A DNA stretch of 56,683 nucleotides from Purshia tridentata (Eukaryota; Streptophyta; Magnoliopsida; Rosales; Rosaceae): positions 1 through 56,683 of the forward strand of contig QANT01008741.1 in NCBI GenBank assembly GCA_003254885.1, given 5' to 3'. Within the stretch, counting starts at the first letter, position 1; each line of letters starts with the position of its first letter. A program made the translations under genes and the position numbers. The notes beneath the pieces are model-generated. The model saw only the letters and a program-made list of their open reading frames with translations, ran no database searches and had not been told where the DNA came from. Positions 38,754-50,170 of the stretch are shown here, piece after piece.

Positions 38754-40605
38754 TATGTATATAGTAATTGGCTGCTGCAATATCATGATGAAAATGAAAG
38801 CTAACGAAAAGTTATGCAAATTACACAAAACCCAAATATGCAAACTGAAATTGATTAGATGAACAAGAAACCATAAAGTAGATGTAGATCCATGTTTTTT
38901 CTGATGCTAATTAAATAGTAACACGAATGGTTAAGTTACTAATTAGGTCAAGGGCACTACGTACCCAAATGAGTAGAGACTGGCAATTCCTGAATTCTGA
39001 AAGCATTGAGTACACACCATTTTTGTTACATGTGCATGTACCTGTATGGCCTACATTATGGGATTGGACAATTATACATACCAAACAAGCTTAATGCTTT
39101 GGACTTGACCAAGAAGGTGAGTTTTGTTCATGAAACATAATTGTTGGAATCCAAGTAAGCTCCCAAATCTGCAAATCATATCCAAAACCATTTCCGCATC
39201 TCCTTTTGCCCACTTTCAGTTTTATAATTGCTTACACTTAAATATCAGTATAAAAAAAGTACAAGTGAGAGACAGAATTTAATAAGTACCTAATATGAAG
39301 AATGACTCAACCTAGCTAAATCTAGGCCATGTCTACTTAAGAGAAAGGTGCTGCTAATTAGCTTCCTTTGTAATATAAGTCAATGACTTGAAGTCTTGAT
39401 TTATTGATAGGAAATGTTTGTTTACTAAATTCGTCAATCTTCCATTAATTTTCTTTAAAAAAATTAATTAAGTTGACTCTTAATTAAATATGTGGTTCAA
39501 ATTTACGGTAAATTTGTCAATATAAATTTTGTTAGACTACGTAACAAAAGTACATTGTCTGCCATATAATAGGAGATTCCAACTCTTCAAGTGTAGGACT
39601 AGATATTTTTAACCACAGGAATTACAAGTCTCTACGGAATTTTAAACTTATTGATGTGAAATTACCCAAACTTCACAAGTTTTATAGTAACATACACCAA
39701 CCATCTAGCCAAACCAACTTCAATCCTAACAAGGAAACAAAATAAAGAACATATTTGCACATTTGGCTCAACATTGTGAATGCCTCGGCCAAACAACCGT
39801 ACGAGAAATGGAAAGTTTTGAAAACAAAAAGTGATTTCCGTTAGCCAAACCACCTCACAAAGTTGAAGGCTTGAAGCCTGTTAAAAGAGAAAAAAAAAAC
39901 ACGATATGGGAATTCTTCTACCTTTTTGGCTTTTCCTTCAAATATGTGCATTTTTAAACATTTTTAGTTAATCCTTAAAAGAAGAAAGGATTAACGTTAA
40001 AGTTAATTTATCTATTTGATAAATTAACAATTTAACTCTAATTTCATCTTGGTTTTGACACTTCTCCTCCCCCACTCTTGATATAGACAAGTACCGTAAA
40101 GGAAATGTGAAAAAGAAACCTATTCGAAAAGGGCAATAAAAATTATGGGATCCAATCCAAACAATCTGGAGCGAGGGATTAGGGCCTTCATCACTAACAT
40201 AGCATGTCAATAAATAGTTTAATCTAATGAGTAAATTACTTTCATCTATTCGGGTCAATAAATACATGTCATTTTGGTCATGACTGATGAGAAGGAAGTT
40301 CCTTCTGAAAGGTAAGAATGGAGCAAACTCAAAAGGGGAGAAGAAAGTAAGCTTGGCGAAAGAAATAACTCGGTCCATAAATACCATGTGAAAATCCTTC
40401 TTGTATAATAGACTCTGAGCAACAACATTATAACATAGTCGGTATAAGCTTAATTGAATCACCTAAAAAAATGATTAAATATAATATATAGTGCAACTTC
40501 CAATATAAAATTTTTAGCTTGGAAGAATCAGATCCAATCATATGTAGAAATTCCCAAAAATTTGGAAGCTATAGGTTCTCTGGTATAGAAGGTCTAGCAC
40601 CATCG
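38751..40605. other. Intergenic region: patatin promoter and 3' flank of MAP1D
   Basis: Contains the upstream region of patatin copy 2 and, near 40500-40605, the probable 3' UTR of MAP1D. One long open frame on the minus strand (39968-40462, 164 codons from a GTG, about 139 from the first ATG) is noted because of its length, but it has no recognisable domain and I do not call it a gene. Confidence 0.5.
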
Positions 40606-43600
40606 CTAACACTGGGTTAGTATTTCAGCTCCATCCTTGGTTATTAAAATGGTGTGTTCAAATTGTGCTGACAAGCTTCCATCTTCTGTGACAACTGTCC
40701 AATTATCGTCCCACATTACAGGGTTAAAGCTACCTATTGTCAGCATCGGTTCTGCGCACAGTAGCCATGAGTACAAGTTAAATAAGCAACAACTTTGCAT
40801 GCATCTAGGACTGGAGTTCATTAAAAATGGTGGTATAAGAAGAAAAAAACTTTAAAAGGGTAAGTTTAAATAATCGAAGTACCTATTGTGAAGGTTTGAT
40901 TTAATACCATGCGTCCACTGTCATTGTTCCCTAGAAAAAATACCAAACATCACTTCAAATGGTATATGTTCAGCTGTTGGTAGATATTGTATAGAATGTA
41001 GATCATTTTACAACAGTACAGCTAATTACATTTTATAATAATTTACTTTCAGCTGTCAATTTAATTAGCCTAAAGAAGATTTGTAGACCATCAGTTTTCA
41101 ATAAATAATTTGCATGACTTTGCGTAAAAAATAGTGAATATTAAAGACAGGAGCAGCATAAAGCTCAGAATGATTACTGAAGTGTAGGATAACAGGATCA
41201 GCATGAAAGACACGTCCAACCCCATGCCCAACAAACTGCCGAACAACACCATAACAATGTTTATCTGCATGGTCTCTGGTTGAAGAAAAAACAATGATAA
41301 TTAGCATGAGTAAATTATCATCCATGTGTATTATGTATGCATTTATACGACAAGTTAGAGCCTAAAGACACATTGATCACTTATAATGTAAGTCAATCAT
41401 CACAGCTATTTTAACAATTCAACAAACCTACTTCCATAAATTTGGCCGGTGAGTAGAAAGTAAAGCCTAGAGCATTACATGCGACTAAAGAAAATCACAA
41501 CTGCAATCGCCAATGACCTTTGGAAGCGTGGGGCTAGTGGAAGCTCCAGGTGGAGCGTGAGATTCCAGGTTCACCCCACATGGTCGGGAGAAGGGGGTGC
41601 AGTTTACATAGTGCAAAACAAAGGACCTTAAAATTTATGGCACCAATGCCGCTGCAGAGTCCAGCAATAAGGTAAAAAAAGGAACTATGGAATTAACGGG
41701 AAAAAAGAAGATTCCTTACTGGATTGTTTTGCCAATTTTCTTAAACTCCACTCCTGGCGCACATATTGATATTGCCTTGTAGAGGCATTCTTTAGTTACC
41801 TAGAGAAATACTTCAAAAGTTACTAATGTAAGCATAGCTATAATAGAAGCACATCTTGAGAAGTTAAAAAGAATTATTCTTCACTCATTATACTATAATT
41901 GACTAATTTTTACCCGAAGAGGTTCATATACAAGATGCCTCACTACTAGTCTATAACAAAAGAAGTAGGAGATATAATTTACCAAGAAAAGATGGTGAAA
42001 TTTCACCTTCGGCCATCAGTAAAAAGCGATGGCATAAGTGTAATTATAGGTACAAGAATAAATAAAGGGAATCCAAAAGCACAGGCACGGGGAAGCCGAA
42101 GCATCTTTTCTAAATTTGTGTTCTATGACCTAATGAAGCGGAAGCACTTAATAGAAGAAAACTCCTTAGAAGACTAAGGATCACAGAGAAATAGAAGACC
42201 TTGAAACTCAAGAGGAATAGGAAAAGATAGATGGAAACACAGAAGGGGCCTTGACAATCTGAAAGTTGTATTTCAAAAAATGATAATCTGGATGCTGATC
42301 CAGGTTACAAAAGGGCCTTTATATAGGCTAAAAATAGATACATTCAGATGCATGTTCAAGATGTACGAACAGTCATAAATGACAGATGCATGAACTAGAT
42401 GTATTAATGACAAATGCATTGAACCTATTGTGCTACATCATGACCAGTCTGTGAACAACACTTTTGAATGAACACATATATTAAACAGGTGATGGCATTC
42501 AAGAAGATATTTGCTATATAAGGTCGGCCAAGTTCCATGTTTCATTGCAAATAATTAGGTGAAATCAATTCTTGTGAAACTAATGGGACTTTGTGTTCAT
42601 CTACCCACAAAGAACAATAATGAAATTGTAACAATATTCTTTAGTCAAAAATTTTTATCAACTTTTTGCTGGCCATAACAAATATATGGAAAACCTATCG
42701 AATTCTACAACATTTAAAAGAAAGATATGGCCACCTGAATTAAATTTCTGCCCTCATCATCAACGTCTCCACAAAAGAAAGTTGCTGACGTATCGCCATG
42801 ATACCCCTGTAAAATACTAGTCAGGCAGAAGGATAAAGATACTAAAGCTTGAACTTGGTAAGTCATTGAACATGCATTATATCAAACAATTGTGAATGCT
42901 AATGCAGGTAAAAGAAAAGTGTATGTAATTAACAAAATCATAAATAAAAATTGATTTCATTAACTGCCTACTAATGTGTAGAGTAAAACTAAGCTATATA
43001 TGAACAGTACCAATATTGTAATGGAAAAAGAAAACAAAACTCTAATATAGTAATATGAACCCATTACAATCCTAGAGCAAATAAAGATAACAAACCAAAC
43101 AAAATTAGATTACTTGAAGACATATAGCTAATACATGAACAGACTAGCTCGGCCAATTCTCATAACAAATCTATTTTCCTTGCTATAGCATGCTAATAAT
43201 GTAAAATGAATATTATTTAAATGCAAGAAAGGTCACAACCACCTCAAGAGACAATGTCTGACTTATTCCACTTCAAGAAAACATGCGTGGCAGGCAGTAC
43301 CAACCATTTAATACAGATAGAAGGTCAACACCTCAAGTCGTAACAAATTGTGTATCTAGTGTCATTTCATTCAAATTATGGATGCCTGAAATTAAGCATA
43401 CTCACATTTAAATAGACGGTAACATCAATATTAATTATATCGCCATCCTGCCAAAAAAAAAGTGATTTTGATTTTAAAAAATTGATTACTTATGAGGATA
43501 GAATTTTGTAGCTAAGAACTTAAATCCAAAGGACCTCAAGCGCTCGAGAATCTGGTATTCCATGGCAAATGCATTCATTCACTGATGTGCAGACACTCTT

Positions 43601-46175
43601 TGGAAACCCACCATAGCCAAGAGGTGACGGGTAGGCCCCATTATCAATTATCATTTGATGAACAGCTTGGTCAATTTCATCCGTCTTTATGCCTGGCTGC
43701 CAACAGAAGCAACAATTAAAACTTTTATACAGAGCAAGACACCTGCCTCTAACATCATGCAATCACAGTCAAGAATCCATCTCCCATTACTTAATAGCAA
43801 ACAACGAAAATTAAGAATAGATTGCAAAATCTTAAATGCATCATGCATGTATTAGTAGCTTAACAATTATTCAACTTAATTACAATGGCCAAAAGATAAA
43901 CAAAAAATATCAGTTCAGAAACATAGAGATTAAACACTCTGATGTCCAGTTTTTTTACCATTACCAACTCTAAAATCTATAAGAAAGTGGCAAATTGATG
44001 AAAAACCTTTCCTCTCTTTTTTTGTTTGGGGAAAAAAAAAAGCAGGCTGAATCTGCACTACTATATAAACCCAACCCAATTTTGTAGCAGGACCTTGGGA
44101 TTTCAAGCATTACAAAAAGATTTTGTAGAAAAAAAAGAATCCAGGGCACAAACCATTACACTGTAATTTTCAGCTATTTACCTAAGGAATATTAAAAAAC
44201 AAGAATAAGCTTATCACCTTGAACCAATACACAGGTTCTCCACATCAATCACCTACACGCTACGTGCGAGAGACAAAAGGAGTTGATTTCTATGGAAGTG
44301 CGATGGTACAAGAGTAGGGCAGTCCGCTTTTTCAGTGTTTATTCAGGGTTTAGACAGGTAAAGGAGTCATTTCCTTTGCTCCTTACTCAATTCTTTTTCT
44401 TCCACCAAATTGCTTTCTCACCTTTTAGTTTAGATGGGCTATTTCAGTTTTTGGACAGAAACTATATGGATAGAAGTCTTTAGCCATTTGAATTCCTTTT
44501 CTCCAAAGCTTCTATTTGAAAGTTATTGTGCACTAAGGCCGTATGGTTCCTAAACAGATTGTTATTTTCAATGCGGACTTTGCTACAAACTAATACATAA
44601 TCCACTACTAATCCAACCCAAAAAGCTTCTAGCAAAGGGAAAAAACTCAACCTAGAAAATTATTTTACAAAGCAAGTGCCAACTTAGATGATTAACAAGC
44701 CAGAAGAATAGTCACCTTGACCAAAGTCCCAGCATATTCAAGAACCTGTGCTGCAAGCCTTCCGGAGGCTCTCATGCATTCTATCCCCTTCTCATCATGC
44801 ACTTCTGGTCCACTTGCAATTCCAGGCGGGCTTTTAGATTTGACATAAGGAGGCCTTGGTATATGATCTGGAACAGGACGATGAGGTGAAACTTTTCCAG
44901 GCCTTAAACGTTTCCGCTTGGTATTTAGCACTTTATCTACATTTCTGCTAATTTCAAAAAAATAGCTATCACTTATGAGTTTTAGAAAAATGTGTCCGCC
45001 ATATGCTCTTCTGGCATACATTGTGCAATTGAAAATCATGCAGGGTTTCATGTTTCATCAATTCCAGCCCAAAAACCTCAGTCATCATATACAAAACCCT
45101 AAACTGATGCCATGACCAGGTCAACAAAAAGATCAAACAAGCTGGAAGCTAAGACACTGTTGTCCTATAATATCCTTCACTCATTTGAGCTTTTAAAGAC
45201 AAACTGGTACAAAAAGGTAGCAAATTGGCATGATCATGTGTGTTTGTTATATAAACCTATAACAGTTTAACAGTGCCCAAAAGTGCATGAAATAATCATC
45301 CATATTTTGTGTGTGTTAGAATCTATATTAAAACTGAGAGTGCGCAGATGTTGCATGCCATACCTTCCATTGAACAAGAGGTTGGTCAAACCAGAAAATT
45401 TTCTGGATAACTGCATCGACACATACTTGCTTCCTGTGTATGAGAATTAGAAACAAGGAAAATAAAATGACCATCACTATATTCACATGCTTGAAGACAT
45501 TGAATCATTGATGGTTGATTGTATAAAATTATCTAACTCTGAGCTAGATATGGGCATGCAAGGCACATATGTTAAAGAGCCACCTAAACAGAAAACTGTC
45601 AAGGAATCTAAGCTTTGGTTTTTATATTCACAGAAACTATTTCCATTCTAAATGAAAACATATCGTCAAAAAAATAGCCAATTAGGCCTTTAGATTTCAT
45701 TCATCAGGTACCAAAGATATGTTTTTTTTTTTTTTTAGAGTTCAAGCCACAAAATCAGAAAGAACAAACCACCATGCCAATAGTATGTGGTATGTGACAG
45801 TTCATAGACCTATTTTAGGGTTTTGGCAATCTCGAATAACAATTAAGTTAGGGTCACTATTATAACACCTTTTTTTTTGCATGCTAATGTCCATTTAATA
45901 CAAATATAAATAACTCGAAACATGTATGCTACACTTTACTTCTAAGATGATTCAAAAAACATTAAGAAAAGAACCAAAATATATGAAAACAAACAGTTGG
46001 ATATACAATTGAAACAGAAGCTGAATCAGATATATTATAATTGAAAAACCAAAACTAGAAAGAAGAAAAGTGAAAGACCAGGACCCGGGTGGCAGAGGAA
46101 GTTTGGGTCAAATTGTATTAACTGAAGGAAGCAGTTACCCACAATAGAGAAGAGGTTTGCAGGTTGAACACACAT
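40606..46175 (-). CDS. MAP1D: Organellar type I methionine aminopeptidase, MAP1D-like
   Basis: Ten exons (46175-46085, 45433-45364, 44947-44716, 43696-43535, 43447-43406, 42806-42735, 41799-41720, 41275-41178, 40930-40883, 40751-40606) join in frame to 346 residues. It removes N-terminal Met from new chloroplast or mitochondrial proteins. All five metal ligands are present: Asp193 (NIDVTV), Asp204 (HGDTSATF), His267 (GHGVG), Glu299 (TIEPML) and Glu330 (QFEHT). Residues 1-60 are the targeting leader (exons 1-2), ending in [17 protein letters not shown], which matches MAP1D leaders from memory; a basic linker follows ([12 protein letters not shown]). An out-of-frame ATG (46192) precedes the chosen ATG (46175) by 17 bp. 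Exons 1-2 are duplicated at 48.5-49.3 kb. Intron 6 (935 bp) may hold an LTR fragment. Very sure of family; start codon moderately sure. Confidence 0.92.
42180..42560 (-). mobile_element. Possible LTR-derived fragment in MAP1D intron 6
   Basis: On the minus strand CCTATATAAAGG occurs near 42317-42328, followed by a pyrimidine-rich R/U5-like stretch (to about 42180). The arrangement resembles an LTR promoter and is similar in outline to the insert in the patatin intron. Ends and target-site duplication are not visible, so this is tentative. Confidence 0.3.
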
Positions 46176-46396
46176 TTTCTTGCGCTTACCATTCTCTTAC
46201 TCTTACACAGTTAGTATCTCTCTCTCTCTCATCCATTAATTCGTCTTTATTCCCTTTAGTTGTCCATTTTAGGCACCCTTTTTTTTTTCTGGAAAGGGCC
46301 TTGCTTGACTCATGATTATGCCAAAAAGTACCCAGATTGAAATTGCAACACCCTCCCTTAAGAAGTTGTATAAAATGCAGGCCCAGTCACATGGAC
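45300..46396 (-). repeat. Duplicated MAP1D 5' module, proximal copy (used by MAP1D)
   Basis: Covers promoter, exon 1, intron 1, exon 2 and the start of intron 2 of MAP1D. It is colinear with 48466-49474: matching anchors include gcaggcccagtcacatggac (46377-46396; distal copy has aatcac), exon 1 (gtgggtaac), intron 1 phrases (aatgaccatcact, ttttggcaatctc), exon 2, and CACACACAAAATATGG (minus strand, 45315-45300). The copies differ by many substitutions and small indels. Confidence 0.88.
46217..46230. promoter_or_regulatory. Short (TC)n tract in the MAP1D 5' region
   Basis: Minus-strand GA, plus-strand TC run about 42 bp upstream of the MAP1D ATG, probably in the 5' leader or core promoter. 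The same tract, longer, occurs at the same place in the distal copy (49325-49351). Confidence 0.5.
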
Positions 46397-46429
46397 CCAA
46401 AGTATCTATACATTAGAACTTCCATTTGT

Positions 46430-49286
46430 TTAATTTCCACATTCAAACCAACTATTTCCTGATGGCTTCACTGATCCTTGTGCTTCCATTTGCTTTCTCA
46501 CCCATACAGCATCGTCCCATCTTCCAGTTCTTGCATATATGTTTGACAGGGTGATATAGTGTCCAGCATTTTCAGGTTCCAACTGGACTAACTGTTCAGC
46601 AGCAAGCTTTGCAACATTAACATTTTGATGATCTCGGCAGGCAGCTAACAAAGCTCCCCAAATACACTTATCAGGCTCCAAAGGCATCCTGTGAATAAAA
46701 CTAACAGCATTTTCAAGTTGACCCTCACGTGCCAGCATGTCAACAACGCATGCATAATGTTCCAATCTGGGGATGAAGCTGTATTCCTTCATCATACTGT
46801 AGAAGACTTGAAGTCCCTCATCCACAAGACCTGAGTGACTACAAGCTGACAAAACAGAAGTAAATGTTACAGAATTTGGGCAAATGCCTGAATGATTCAT
46901 CTCTTTCAGAAGCTCAAGAGCAGCTTGGCCAAGCCCATGCATTGCAAATCCTCCAATCATTGAGTTCCATGACACTAAATCCCTATTGACCATGTTAGAA
47001 AATATAGAGTACGCAGATCCAATGCATCCACATTTGGAGTACATGTGGATAAGTGCATTCCACACTGGAACAGCCGAATTGAAACTGCTTTTCCTAACCA
47101 CGGCGTGAATTTGTTTTCCAGATTTTAAATCGCATGTTGGCAACACAGTCGATATTGTCGTTTGGTCAACCCTGATCCGTGCTCTTTGCATTTTTCTAAA
47201 ACATTCAAGTGCCAAATCCTCCAGTCCTAGATCAGTAAAACCAAGAATCATGGCATTCCAAGTAACGACATGATTTGGGTCCATTAATTCAAATACATTT
47301 CTAGCATCCTGAATTCTACTGCAGTTAGCATACATTGTCAATAACGCAGGGCCAGCTGAGTGGTAAAATGCAAGACCAGATTCTATTTTTATCCCATAAC
47401 TATGTATTTCTTTTCCATTTAGCAAAGACCTCAGATGTCGACAGGAGACAAGGACAATAGAAAGGCAGTCCAAATCAGGTTGGACCATGCCGCTATCCAT
47501 CATATCCCTGAAAATCCTCAAGGATGCTTCATGATTCCCGATCCTTGTATATCCTGATAGCAGGGTGGTCCATGAAATGATATTAGGCTCCTTAATCCGT
47601 TCAAAGATTCTCTTAGCCTCATCACAAAGGCTCATTCGGCAATAAGCATCCATTACCGTATTCAAAGTGACAACATCAGGCTCACAACCATCTAAATTCA
47701 TACAATCCAAAAGTTCTACAGCCAATCCAAGCAACCCATTACACACATATCCTGAGATCATCGAATTCCATGACAACAAATCTCTTCCCACCATCTCATT
47801 AAAAACCCGTTTAGCACTTCTAACATTCCCACATTTTGAATACATATCAATCAATGAATTGCAAACTTGCACGTTAAGCTCAAACCCACATATGATCACA
47901 TCTTTGTGAACTTGAATTCCAAATTTTAAGCACGGTAACTGTGCACATGCCCTTAAGACCTTAGGAAACACATAGCCATCAGGTAAAATGCCCTTCAAAA
48001 TCATTTCACCATACGCTCCCACACATTTTTTAAACATTCCGTGCCTCGAATAAAATCCGATGATTGCAGTCCAAGCAAACACATTCGGTTTTGACAATTC
48101 ATCAAACAATTTCTGGGCAGACACCAGATCGCTGCAATCTGCATACATTTGGACTAATTTGGTTACTAGGAATGGGTTTTTGTCCAACCCACATTGAATT
48201 ATCTTTTGATGGGCTTGTTTTCCTTGATTTAGAGACTTTGAATTGCTGCAAAGTTGTAGGTAAAGATTGAATTGAGAAGGAGAGGAGGCTTTGCTATCAG
48301 TTGTAGACAAAATTGAGATTGCTCGCTGAGAGTGCCATATTCTCATCTCATTTGCGATTTTAGCGCAGTAAAGGTCAGTACCAACTGGGACTGAGAAAAG
48401 AGAATTTGGTGAGACTTCCAATTTGACTGTTGAAGAATGGAAATTTAGCACACTAAAGGTCAGTGCCATATTTTGTGTGTGCTTGAACAAGAGGTTAGTC
48501 AAGCCAGAAAATCTTCTGGATAACTGCATCAATGCATGCTTGCTTCCTGTGTGTGAGAATCAGAAACAATAAAAACAATGACCATCACTGTATTCCCATT
48601 CTTTAACACAACACCCCCCCCCCCCCAACCCCACACTCACACACACAAACAAAAAGAGAAGAAGATTCTCACTATATTCCCACGTGTTAGATTCTCGGAG
48701 ATTATTGAGGAAACACAGCAACAGTGGCATTATAGGGGACAAATTTTGTATCTTCAAGGAAAGGGATCATTTAGGCATTAAGATTTTATTCATTTATTAC
48801 CAAAGACCATATCTTCTTCAACTTCGAATCACACAATCAGAAACAACACAGCATCGTGGTAACTGTATGTGGTATGTAACAAACTGACAGTTCATATATA
48901 GCTATAAAAACATTTTGGCAATCTCAAACAACCAATAAGCTAAGTTCCCTACAAACTATAACACTTTTTCTCAATGCTAACTTCCATGTCATACATATAT
49001 AAACCATTCGCAACGGCACCTTAAGAAAATAACCCAACATAGATAAAAACATAAAAATGAAACAGAAGCTCTTATAATCCAAAAAAAAAAGTGAAAAAGA
49101 AGTTGAACCAGAAATATTATAACCAAAATTAAAATAGAATAAGAATAAAAGTGAAGGAGCAGAAGCAGGACCTGGGTTGTAGCGGAAGAGTTGGTGAAGA
49201 GGCTGCGCTGACTGAAGCAAGCGGTTACCCACAAAAGAGGAGAGGATTGTGGGTTGCACAACACGCATTGCACTTGCGCTTACCAT
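46430..49286 (-). CDS. Chimeric PLS-class (E-type) PPR protein with a MAP1D-derived targeting leader
   Basis: Two exons (49286-49172 and 48546-46430) join in frame to 743 residues. Residues 1-59 copy the MAP1D leader (exon 1 MRVVQP..LFRYNPG, then [20 protein letters not shown]); the junction keeps phase exactly as in MAP1D. Residues about 60-65 derive from former MAP1D intron 2. The PPR array (about 133-700) has alternating P, L and S repeats (CNSLIDMYSKCGNVRSAKRVF, in part; DLLSWNSMISGY; VDMLAREGQLENA) and ends in an E-type tail (LEPENAGHYITLSNIYAR..NSWFE) without E+ or DYW. Such proteins bind organellar RNA and often recruit partners for C-to-U editing or processing. The body is intronless. 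The downstream open frame begins at TTG (48532); without exon 1 the first ATG is 48529 (699 residues). PPR call certain; exon 1 well supported. Confidence 0.9.
48614..48627. repeat. Poly-C tract in PPR intron 1
   Basis: A run of about 14 C within the PPR intron 1 (acaccccc...ccaacccc). It has no counterpart in the proximal copy of the duplicated module and is prone to length errors. Confidence 0.8.
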
Positions 49287-49324
49287 ATTCTCTCACTATT
49301 ATACAGTCGCCTTCTGGCCTTCTG

Positions 49325-49351
49325 CTCTCTCTCTCTCTCTCTCTCTCTCTC
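49325..49351. promoter_or_regulatory. (TC)n tract in the PPR 5' region
   Basis: Plus-strand tc (minus-strand ga) run about 39 bp upstream of the PPR ATG. It corresponds in position to the shorter tract in the MAP1D copy, so both genes have a similar core-promoter or leader arrangement. Confidence 0.6.
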
Positions 49352-50170
49352 GTTCTTATCCGTTAATTCATTTCTCCTTTTCTCTTTTGCTCTGGAACGG
49401 GCGGGCCTTGCATGGCTCTCGATAATCAGCGCCACAAGTATATGGGTTAAACTTGCAGGCCCAATCACATGGACTTTTGTATTAGGACCAAACATATTCA
49501 AAGCTTTAGCTTTTGGACTGATCTCATGATTCTCATCCACTATAAAATTCGTGTAAAAGTTTCTAATCCTAATTTCTAATAGTCGTTAATTCTGCTCATA
49601 TTGAAGAGAATTCCTTTAATTCAATTAAGGATCCAGTCAAGGGAGAAAGTTTGTAGTTTTTGGCTCCCAATAAGTAATCATATCGATCTATACACCTCCT
49701 CATATATAATATCTTGAAAATCACACATTCAAATATGATTCAATGATTCAATAATGTAATATTAACAACAAATCTTTGATAGCTCAATCAAAGGTAGTAT
49801 CAAACATTGAATTTTGTGATAGGGTCTCCGGTCCACAATCTTGACGGAGTAGCTATAAGAAATACAAGGGAATTATAGGAGTTAGATGGAACCAGTGTGA
49901 TATCATTCAAATACTCAATCATACCTAAGTCAATTCTTAGTTCATTATCCAACTCACTCTCACAACTTTTGTTTCGTACCAAGTTTTAATATGCTTATAA
50001 CATGTCTTCCGCATGCCCACTTTTTCTATGCCTATATATTATGTTATCATGCACTGTATATATGTGTGATCCATCTAGAATGGTAGTTTTATGCAAATAC
50101 ATGGATATATACATATAATTCTATTTGATATCTTTTCATGCAAATTTTCAAATACTATATATACTATAGA

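Larger units (their letters stand above)
48466..49474 (-). repeat. Duplicated MAP1D 5' module, distal copy (used by the PPR gene)
   Basis: Direct repeat of 45300-46396, offset about 3.1 kb. It holds promoter, exon 1, intron 1 and the exon 2 leader, but the exon 2 splice donor is deleted: minus strand TTCAAG runs straight into CACACACAAAATATGG (48481-48466), whereas the proximal copy has 54 more bases between these points. The PPR body follows within a few bases. Confidence 0.88.

Noticed and set aside
46430..48532. Treating the PPR gene as a single exon starting at 48532
   Set aside because: The codon at 48530-48532 is TTG, not ATG, and a strong acceptor plus an in-phase upstream exon homologous to MAP1D exon 1 exist.
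48924..49286. 120-codon open frame on the minus strand starting MVSASAM
   Set aside because: Only its first 38 codons are coding (PPR exon 1). The rest reads through the donor at 49172/49171 into intron 1, giving a low-complexity Phe/Leu-rich tail.
49280..49540. 86-codon frame with an (Arg-Glu)n stretch
   Set aside because: The repeat is only the GA microsatellite read in frame; the region is the PPR promoter.
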